Shown here: piece by piece, positions 6,622 through 12,213 of the stretch
How the letters are laid out: every line of letters begins with the position of its first letter
How positions within the stretch are numbered: the stretch's first letter is position 1
Origin: Chitinophaga pinensis
Lineage (GTDB): Bacteria > Bacteroidota > Bacteroidia > Flavobacteriales_D > Crocinitomicaceae
Direction: 5' to 3'
Assembly: GCA_945868555.1 (NCBI GenBank)
Contig: CAMBMC010000037.1
Span: forward strand, 1 to 13,517
Length of the DNA stretch: 13,517 nt
Translations under genes and position numbers: made by a program
Notes under the pieces: model-generated
Seen by the model: the letters and a program-made list of their open reading frames with translations, nothing else
Told to the model about the DNA's origin: nothing
Databases searched by the model: none

Positions 6622-8895
6622 TTAAAGGGGGATTTCACTCAGTTTAAAGGATGTTGGTCCAATGGAAATCCGAACACGTGACCATTCTTTATTGAATCGG
6701 TCAATGACGATGCGCGCTTTTTCACGGTCCAAATACGTGCCTGCCAAAACATTTATTTCTTCTTTCATTTTTCGCATGATGTTGGCCGTGCGGTAGGCGC
6801 TTAAGAGATCATTTTTCGACAAGCCATAGGCGCTCATTGCCTTCTGCATTTCTGGTGTTACAGACTCAATATTGGAATTTCTTGGATCAGTATAAGAGTT
6901 TACTTCCAGCTTTATTTCTCTTTCGAGGAAAACATATACTTCGGACCTGCGCAGGCGAAGCATCTCTGGATCATCGTGCGAGAATTTAGCGGTTTTCTCC
7001 TGTTCTTCTTGGGGCTGATTTGCTTTGATAACACGCAAACCATTCCATTCACCAACACCTTGACCTCGGGCAATGATAGAAAATACTCTATTTTTGTCCA
7101 GTAGCCCCTCGAAAAACTGCATCAAAGCTACACTGTCTTCTTGGGAAAATAGAGAGCGATGCAAATCCCACTTGTCCGAACCAAACTGATTCAACAGTTC
7201 TATTTGTAGGCGTGCATCGTACAAAGGTTCAGCATCCGTCACATTGATATGCAGCATCACTTCATCGGCTTGTTCCGATAAACAGGTTTCTGGAATGGCA
7301 ATCAAACGCACTTCAAAATCTTCTTCTTGTTGTTTAGGTGGGAAGATGAATTCTTGGGTGTACATGTCAAACGTACTGGAATCAGAGAAAGTGTAAAGTC
7401 CTTCATTTTCAGTGTAAGTTGCCCAATTTAGTCCCATCAACTGCTTGAAAGCACTGAGTCGCGATTGGTACCTCTCCATTAACGCAACGGCATCAGCACG
7501 CTGCAGCTCGAGTTCGGCAATCTTCTTCTTGTAGGCCTCGAACATGTTGTACAGATAGACGATGTCGTTTTGTGATTTCCCTTTTTGCTTTTTTCCACCA
7601 TCAACAGTTGTATCTGGAATTTTATCGTCTTTCGTATGGTTCTGTTGTTGTCGTTTTTGTTCCTTCCGTTTTGCTCTTGATGGCTTTTTTTTGGTGCTCA
7701 TTGGGCGCATTGTCAAATCGGAAAAGTTCTTTTCATTGATTTCAATTTTCAACTCAACTTCGTCTTTTTTCTTTTTATTATAGTCAATCCAATAGTCAAA
7801 GCCACGTTTCCCAAAGATCATTTCATGCAGTTTGGCGATGCGGTTAAATTCAAGTTCATTGATTATGCTTTGAAAGGTTGCGCCTTCAGAAAAGGTGGAG
7901 TCCGGCGATAAAAAGCGTGTATCTCCGGCCCCAAATAGATGGTACGAGATCCCATTCCGTTCGATAACAACCGTTGTTTGCTTTTTTGAGTTGTAGCCCC
8001 AAACATCCAAGTGAACATTTGTTTCTCGGCCATTGCCAATTGTTTTCAAATCTGTTGTTGTAGCCAATAGGGAAATAATCTCTGGGTCTTTTTTAGTCGC
8101 TACAGGTTTGAGCTGAAGCTGATATGGAAAAAGTCCAACGGCTTTTGGTAATCCTTTGTTCCATCGTCCTTTTTCGTCTTTTTCTCGTTCTTCCAGCAAT
8201 CCAGTGGTCGAACTTCCATCTCCCGCGGCGACCAAGACATTCTGAAAATGATCTGCCACACCTCCAAGCAGTCTAAAAATTTCCAATGACCGGTCTTGTA
8301 CATAGGTATTGATGCACGTATGTATGGCTTCCATCGTAACGAGTTGGTCATTCAAGTTTAGAAATCGAAAGGTAGCAATCATGGCTGTTTTGTCGTCCAA
8401 GGACAAACTTGGATTCAAGGCATTGATCAATTTTGGGTGAGGGAAGGCCGCTCCGTCTTCTACTTTTAGCGCAGCAGGCGGAAGATTGGCCACGAGCATT
8501 TTTTCAAAGCGCGCATATTTTTCTTGAAATGGCTTGAGCTCATCGTCACTTCCGCGTTTTGCATGCAATAGGCAATTCAATTCCCAAATGGCCATTTTAT
8601 TGGCGACTTCAGACAATATTCCTTTCGGCGACTTGGCGATTTCTTCTCGGCGAATGATCAATAAATCTGGCTGATTCATGATAATCAGTTCGACGGAATC
8701 GTAATTGATGTCTTTATTGGCGAAGCGAATGTCCGGACCCAGGTAGTCAAAATATCGACCGATGTTGGTCTCCAAAATGGGGCTTTTTCGCACAACATGA
8801 AAGAGATAGGCGCGCTCTTCGGCCGTCAATCCCTCGTTGACTTGTGCTTGAATGAATAGAGGCAAAAAGAAAAGCAAACGTAAAAAGTGCTTCAT
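6622..8895 (-). CDS. Large exported protein of unknown function with basic linker and helical segment
   Basis: I do not recognise a family for this 757-residue protein. It begins with a signal peptide (MKHFLRLLFFLPLFIQAQ, cleavage probably after residue 16 or 18) without a lipobox cysteine, so it should be periplasmic or outer-membrane associated. Residues about 20-390 appear globular and mixed. A strongly basic, low-complexity linker follows at about 400-442 (runs of K, R and Q, followed by KKQKGK). Residues 446-487 then form a likely amphipathic helix or coiled coil. A second mixed region runs from about 490 to 620, and a helix-rich C-terminus (640-757) ends the protein. No catalytic motif or T9SS sorting domain is evident. 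It stands alone, 9 bp from the convergent helicase stop and downstream of a terminator that separates it from the T9SS-sorted gene. Base use is like its neighbours, and I see no frameshift. Confidence 0.8.
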   Translation of the reverse strand: MKHFLRLLFFLPLFIQAQVNEGLTAEERAYLFHVVRKSPILETNIGRYFDYLGPDIRFANKDINYDSVELIIMNQPDLLIIRREEIAKSPKGILSEVANKMAIWELNCLLHAKRGSDDELKPFQEKYARFEKMLVANLPPAALKVEDGAAFPHPKLINALNPSLSLDDKTAMIATFRFLNLNDQLVTMEAIHTCINTYVQDRSLEIFRLLGGVADHFQNVLVAAGDGSSTTGLLEEREKDEKGRWNKGLPKAVGLFPYQLQLKPVATKKDPEIISLLATTTDLKTIGNGRETNVHLDVWGYNSKKQTTVVIERNGISYHLFGAGDTRFLSPDSTFSEGATFQSIINELEFNRIAKLHEMIFGKRGFDYWIDYNKKKKDEVELKIEINEKNFSDLTMRPMSTKKKPSRAKRKEQKRQQQNHTKDDKIPDTTVDGGKKQKGKSQNDIVYLYNMFEAYKKKIAELELQRADAVALMERYQSRLSAFKQLMGLNWATYTENEGLYTFSDSSTFDMYTQEFIFPPKQQEEDFEVRLIAIPETCLSEQADEVMLHINVTDAEPLYDARLQIELLNQFGSDKWDLHRSLFSQEDSVALMQFFEGLLDKNRVFSIIARGQGVGEWNGLRVIKANQPQEEQEKTAKFSHDDPEMLRLRRSEVYVFLEREIKLEVNSYTDPRNSNIESVTPEMQKAMSAYGLSKNDLLSAYRTANIMRKMKEEINVLAGTYLDREKARIVIDRFNKEWSRVRISIGPTSFKLSEIPL

Positions 8896-8930
8896 AAAAT
8901 CCTATTTATTGGAATAAGCGTGTTGTTCTA

Positions 8931-8938
8931 CAAATGTA
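8931..8938 (-). promoter_or_regulatory. -7 promoter box of the 757-residue exported protein gene
   Basis: The minus strand reads TACATTTG, a perfect TAnnTTTG, 35 nt before the ATG at 8895 and just downstream of the terminator of the preceding gene. No -33 TTTG is obvious. Its position supports independent transcription. Confidence 0.55.
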
Positions 8939-8960
8939 ACATGTGAAAATGAAAGGGCAT

Positions 8961-8989
8961 AAAAAAAGGCCACCAATCGATGACCTTTT
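8961..8989 (-). terminator. Rho-independent terminator of the T9SS-sorted protein gene
   Basis: On the minus strand AAAAGGTCA (complement of 8981-8989) pairs with TGGCCTTTT (complement of 8964-8972) through one G-U pair and an 8-nt loop, giving a 9-bp stem that runs into a T tract (complement of 8961-8967). It lies about 18 nt after the stop codon at 9008 and ahead of the next promoter box, as expected for an intrinsic terminator. Confidence 0.8.
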
Positions 8990-9007
8990 GAATTTTATCA
9001 ATTAGGA

Positions 9008-10048
9008 TTAACGAATAGAAAGAGCCAATGGGTGACTTCCTGAAGCGTCGTGTACCAAAACAGTATACATCCCTTTCTCTAGGGCTTCTGTAGAAATTTC
9101 AGTTTCATTCATGACCTTTGCTTGCGTAAACACTTTCTTACCGCTTAAATCAATGATTTCAATGCTCGCCTCACCCGTGATTCCCGAGAATCGGATCTTT
9201 CCCTCACTTGGATTTGGATACATGGATAAGTTGCTCATTGTGTTGTTTTCCAAACCTACAAAGGCAGTTGGAAGCACTGAGCTCAACACGATGGTTTGTT
9301 TGTTCAATGGCGTTGTACCTCCTTGTGCTTGGATGATCACTCTCGTGTACATGAAAACAGGCAAGGAACTGTTGGCAAGGTCATAGTATTCGAATTGGTT
9401 GCGCACAAGTTCAATAGGTAAATTGTTTCCTAAAAAATTTACAGTAGCAAAAATTGAGTCTGTAGTTTGGTAACGCAAAACATTACTAATGTTTGTTCCT
9501 CCCGGTAAAAGCAATGTTCCTTGTCCATCCACGGAGGTGTAAATGCTCCCTGTACATATTGGATTTTGCGGTTGTCCAGCATAGGTAAATGAAAGTGTCC
9601 CGTCAAAGGTATCTGTCAAACTGTTTCCAAGAGCATAGGGATAGTTCATCATTTTTTCATTATTGGTGCTAAAGTCTGCAGTTAGAACGCCTAATGTTGG
9701 TTCTTCGTAGACAAACCCTTGAGATGTGCGTTCGCTAGATGTTGAATTGAAGAAATTGGTAATGGCATTCTGAACTTTAAGCCCTTTTGTTGAGCTTGTG
9801 AAAATGGTGTTGAACGCAGAAGTTGTTGCATCAATTACCTGCAAATCTCTCGTTTGGCCATAATAACCAAGTAGTTGACTGTAATCCCACGTCGCGCCTG
9901 CTCCTGTAACAGAGGCATAACTGGTAACGGATGAATCACAAAAGAACATCAAACTGTTTTGTCCAACATTGGCCTCGTTGGCCTGAGTAAATTGTGCCTT
10001 TGCAGAAACACCGAAAATGCACGAAAAGAGTAGAAATGTGTATTTCAT
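9008..10048 (-). CDS. Secreted protein with T9SS type A C-terminal sorting domain
   Basis: The 346-residue protein carries a signal peptide (MKYTFLLFSCIFGVSAKA, cleavage near AKA-Q at 16-19) for Sec export. A C-terminal sorting domain at about 275-346 sends it through the type IX secretion system: SMYPNPSEGKIRFSG at 275-289, the IEIIDLSGKKVF strand pair at 296-307, and a final GMYTVLVHD...HPLALSIR strand at 326-346. Such cargo is moved across the outer membrane and usually anchored to the cell surface or released. The central region (20-270) is beta-rich with many S/T/N/G residues and no motif I can assign; it resembles other Bacteroidota hypothetical T9SS cargo. The T9SS machinery itself is not in this window. 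The gene is monocistronic, bounded by its own -7 box and terminator. Confidence 0.88.
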   Translation of the reverse strand: MKYTFLLFSCIFGVSAKAQFTQANEANVGQNSLMFFCDSSVTSYASVTGAGATWDYSQLLGYYGQTRDLQVIDATTSAFNTIFTSSTKGLKVQNAITNFFNSTSSERTSQGFVYEEPTLGVLTADFSTNNEKMMNYPYALGNSLTDTFDGTLSFTYAGQPQNPICTGSIYTSVDGQGTLLLPGGTNISNVLRYQTTDSIFATVNFLGNNLPIELVRNQFEYYDLANSSLPVFMYTRVIIQAQGGTTPLNKQTIVLSSVLPTAFVGLENNTMSNLSMYPNPSEGKIRFSGITGEASIEIIDLSGKKVFTQAKVMNETEISTEALEKGMYTVLVHDASGSHPLALSIR

Positions 10049-10068
10049 AGGTTAAGTTTAATTTTCAT

Positions 10069-10076
10069 CAAACTTA
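10069..10076 (-). promoter_or_regulatory. -7 promoter box of the T9SS-sorted protein gene
   Basis: The minus strand reads TAAGTTTG, a perfect TAnnTTTG, ending 20 nt before the ATG at 10048. A TTG (complement of 10099-10101) stands 22 nt further upstream and could be a -33 element; it lies within the first unit of the 7-bp repeat tract. Confidence 0.6.
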
Positions 10077-10096
10077 CGAAATTTTGTAGGTATTTA

Positions 10097-10153
10097 GACA
10101 AGGGACACAATGACAAATGACAAAGGACAAGAGATAAAGGACAAATGACACTT
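10097..10153. repeat. Degenerate 7-bp tandem repeat, GACAARN-type units
   Basis: About eight units follow one another with period 7: GACAAGG, GACACAA, one extra T, GACAAAT, GACAAAG, GACAAGA, GATAAAG, GACAAAT and GACAC. Two further units, GACAAGG and GACGAAA, recur at 10183-10196. The tract is AT/purine-rich, has no open frame of note, and lies directly upstream of the T9SS gene promoter. Origin and function are unknown. Confidence 0.75.
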
Positions 10154-10200
10154 CTTCGCTCTTTGAGCTTCGAGGATTGAAAGACAAGGGACGAAATTGG

Positions 10201-10228
10201 AGTTACGAGTTATTAGTTACGAGTTACT
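10201..10228. repeat. 14-bp tandem direct repeat (two copies)
   Basis: AGTTACGAGTTATT at 10201-10214 is followed immediately by AGTTACGAGTTACT at 10215-10228, with 13 of 14 bases the same. Its core TTACGAGTTA is repeated in inverse orientation as TAACTCGTAA at 10310-10319. Confidence 0.8.
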
Positions 10229-10255
10229 AGTTTTTGAATGCTTGAAATTCTTGGC

Positions 10256-10318
10256 TACGAGTCTGCTGACGCACCTCACATGTCCGCTAAGGCGCAGCCA
10301 CCATGGACCTAACTCGTA
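10256..10318. repeat. Nested imperfect inverted repeat (potential hairpin)
   Basis: Outer arms TACGAGT (10256-10262) and ACTCGTA (10312-10318) are complementary. Inside them GCTG-a-CGC (10265-10272) pairs with GCGCAGC (10292-10298), leaving one bulged A and a 19-nt loop. The inner stem is GC-rich against an AT-rich surround. It is not followed by a T run on either strand in terminator fashion, so I call it a repeat and not a terminator. Confidence 0.6.
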
Positions 10319-10377
10319 ATTCGTAATTTTTTTAAGTCACTAGTCATTCGGGATTCCCACAAGTATCAAATTCCAAA

Positions 10378-12078
10378 TCAGTTCATTCTATCCAGTGACT
10401 TTTCTTCGAGGGCCAAACGACTCCGTTTATATCCGTACAAGAAGTAGATCACGAGTCCAACCCCGAACCATACGACGAACCAAAACCAATTGGGAGCGCT
10501 CATACCTGTGAGCAAGTACAGGCACGTTGAAAGACCGAGCAGTGGAATAAGTGACCACTTTTTCATAACAGCAAAAACGGCTAAAATTGGAAGGATAATC
10601 CAAAAGATGATGGACGAAATTTGAAATGTCAAGTTTTCTTTGGGTTTACTGAAGTCAACTAAATCTTGGAAATAACCAGGAAAAACGAAGTAGGCGACAG
10701 CAAAAGCACCAATGACCAATGCGGGAAAGATGATTTGTGAGTCTATGTGGGGTAGGTGAAATTTCCCTGCTATTTTTTCCTTTCTTGGAAGGAGCAATAC
10801 GCCCCCACAGACCAGTACAAAGGCAAATAACGTTCCGATACTGGTAAAGTCAAGGACAAAGTTTCTTTCTGTAAAAAGAATAGGAACACCTACAACCAAT
10901 CCCGTAACAATGGTGGCAAAAGAAGGCGTTTTGTGCTTCGGGTGTATTTCTTGAAATTTCTTTGGCAATAGCCCATCGCGGCTCATGGTCATCCAGATAC
11001 GTGGTTGTCCGAGTTGAAAGACGAGAATTACACTGGTCATCGCGGCAACAGCACAAATGGAGATAAAGAAGCCCATCCAGCCCACATGATGCAGGGAGAA
11101 TACTTCCGCCAATGGATCACCAACATTCAATGATTTGTAATTGACCATGCCCGTCAGCACGAGTGAAAGCAAGATGTAAATCACCGTGCAAATGACCAAT
11201 GAATAAATCATGCCCTTCGGTAAATCGCGTTGAGGATCTTTGCTTTCTTCGGCCATGGTAGATACGGCATCAAAACCGATATAGGCAAAAAATACAGAAG
11301 CAACTCCGGCCATTACTCCAGAAAATCCGTTTGGCATGAAGGAATGTCCTTCACTGATTTCACTTTTCGGGAACCAATTGGCGGGATCAATGTAAAATGC
11401 ACCAACCAGTATGACCATCAAGACGACAATAAGTTTGATGAATACCATGACATTCGAAATGTTTCTACTTTCTTTTACTCCGACATACACCAACCATGTA
11501 ATCAAAAAGTTAATGAGTAGGGCAGGGAAGTCGAAGATCAGGCGCAAGGAGCCGACCATTGGCGCATTTTTCCATGCGGCTTTGGCCTCTGCTGAATCTG
11601 CAAAAGTTTTCTTAGCCTCAGCGTATGAGATTGTCATCCAATCGGGCATGTGAAGGTGGAAATTTTCTAGCAAATTGGTGAAATAGTCCGACCATGAAAA
11701 GGCAACATAAATGTTTCCAATGGAGTACTCGAGAAGTAAGGCCCAACCAATTACCCAAGCAATCATTTCTCCAAATGAAGCATACGCATAGGTATAGGCA
11801 CTACCACTCACAGGGATGCGGCTAGCGAATTCGCTATAGCACAAGGCAGTAAATCCGCAGGCTATCCCGCAAATGATAAACAAAACAACCACTCCAGGCC
11901 CCCCTGATGCACATGCCGTACCCATTGAACTGAAACTCCCCGCACCAATGATGGCAGCAATCCCCATAAAGGTAAGATCCCATTTCCCGAGTACCTTGTT
12001 AAGTCCAAGGGAATGTCCTTGGTCGTTTGCAGCATCCTGAGTAATTCGTTCGATGCTTTTTCTGCGGAAAATTGACAT
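10378..12078 (-). CDS. APC-superfamily amino acid permease
   Basis: The 566-residue inner-membrane protein is an amino acid-polyamine-organocation permease of the cationic amino acid transporter-like group, taking up amino acids by cation symport or exchange; the substrate is not deducible. It has roughly 12-14 hydrophobic helices. The first carries GAGSFSSMG at 45-53, the position of the substrate-binding GAGIF motif of the family, with serine replacing isoleucine. Also conserved are FASRIPVSGSAYTYAY at 84-99 and the FFAYIGFDAVSTMAEE region near 263-278. A hydrophilic, Ala/Lys-rich insert of about 38 residues (138-176) separates helices in the first half. The frame extends upstream to an ATG at 12168, but that would place the perfect -7 box at 12099-12106 within coding sequence, so the ATG at 12078 (MSIFRRKS) is preferred. 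It is divergent from ffh. Confidence 0.9.
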   Translation of the reverse strand: MSIFRRKSIERITQDAANDQGHSLGLNKVLGKWDLTFMGIAAIIGAGSFSSMGTACASGGPGVVVLFIICGIACGFTALCYSEFASRIPVSGSAYTYAYASFGEMIAWVIGWALLLEYSIGNIYVAFSWSDYFTNLLENFHLHMPDWMTISYAEAKKTFADSAEAKAAWKNAPMVGSLRLIFDFPALLINFLITWLVYVGVKESRNISNVMVFIKLIVVLMVILVGAFYIDPANWFPKSEISEGHSFMPNGFSGVMAGVASVFFAYIGFDAVSTMAEESKDPQRDLPKGMIYSLVICTVIYILLSLVLTGMVNYKSLNVGDPLAEVFSLHHVGWMGFFISICAVAAMTSVILVFQLGQPRIWMTMSRDGLLPKKFQEIHPKHKTPSFATIVTGLVVGVPILFTERNFVLDFTSIGTLFAFVLVCGGVLLLPRKEKIAGKFHLPHIDSQIIFPALVIGAFAVAYFVFPGYFQDLVDFSKPKENLTFQISSIIFWIILPILAVFAVMKKWSLIPLLGLSTCLYLLTGMSAPNWFWFVVWFGVGLVIYFLYGYKRSRLALEEKSLDRMN

Positions 12079-12098
12079 AAGCAGTATTAAGTGTCCTC

Positions 12099-12106
12099 CA
12101 AAGATA
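12099..12106 (-). promoter_or_regulatory. -7 promoter box of the permease gene
   Basis: The minus strand reads TATCTTTG, a perfect TAnnTTTG, ending 20 nt before the ATG at 12078. No -33 TTTG is clear. It decides the permease start. Confidence 0.65.
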
Positions 12107-12160
12107 AACATGTAGGCTTGAAAAGAAAGAAATAAGTAAAAACTGTTGTTGTTAATTCGG

Positions 12161-12192
12161 TTTGACAACGGACAATCATTTTCTTACCTTTG
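12161..12192 (+). promoter_or_regulatory. Bacteroidota consensus promoter of ffh (-33 and -7)
   Basis: TTTG at 12161-12164, a 20-nt spacer, then TACCTTTG at 12185-12192 match the full Bacteroidota primary sigma consensus TTTG-N(19-21)-TAnnTTTG. The box ends 21 nt before the ATG at 12214, leaving a leader of only about 15 nt. It is the strongest promoter call in the window and fits a highly expressed housekeeping gene. Confidence 0.85.
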
Positions 12193-12213
12193 CATCCGTA
12201 AAATCCGAATCCA

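Larger units (their letters stand above)
10049..10377. other. Repeat-rich non-coding region between the T9SS gene and the permease gene
   Basis: This is the only gene-free stretch over 300 bp in the window. It holds the T9SS gene promoter (10069-10076), the 7-bp repeat tract, the 14-bp tandem repeat and the nested inverted repeat listed separately. The remaining part next to the permease stop (about 10331-10377) shows no convincing terminator for that gene. I see no tRNA, riboswitch or protein-coding signal here. Confidence 0.7.

Noticed and set aside
7562..7783. Plus-strand open frame rich in Phe, Cys and Ser opposite the 757-residue protein
   Set aside because: It is the antisense of the lysine-rich linker (AAA codons read as TTT), which produces Phe/Ser-rich translations; it is not a membrane protein gene.
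10097..10330. CRISPR-like array in the repeat region
   Set aside because: The units are 7 and 14 bp without spacers of constant length, and no cas genes are in the window.
10331..10377. Possible terminator of the permease gene around GGGATTCCC and the ACTAGT palindrome
   Set aside because: The stems are 4 bp or less and the minus strand runs into A residues, not a T tract, so there is no support for an intrinsic terminator.
11230..11653. Two plus-strand open frames opposite the permease gene
   Set aside because: They are antisense to conserved permease sequence and have no start signals; the permease frame has clear family motifs throughout.
12168..12168. Upstream ATG giving the permease 30 extra residues (MSNRINNNSF...)
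   Set aside because: The added part would contain the perfect -7 box at 12099-12106, and the ATG at 12078 gives the usual RRKS-type N-terminus.
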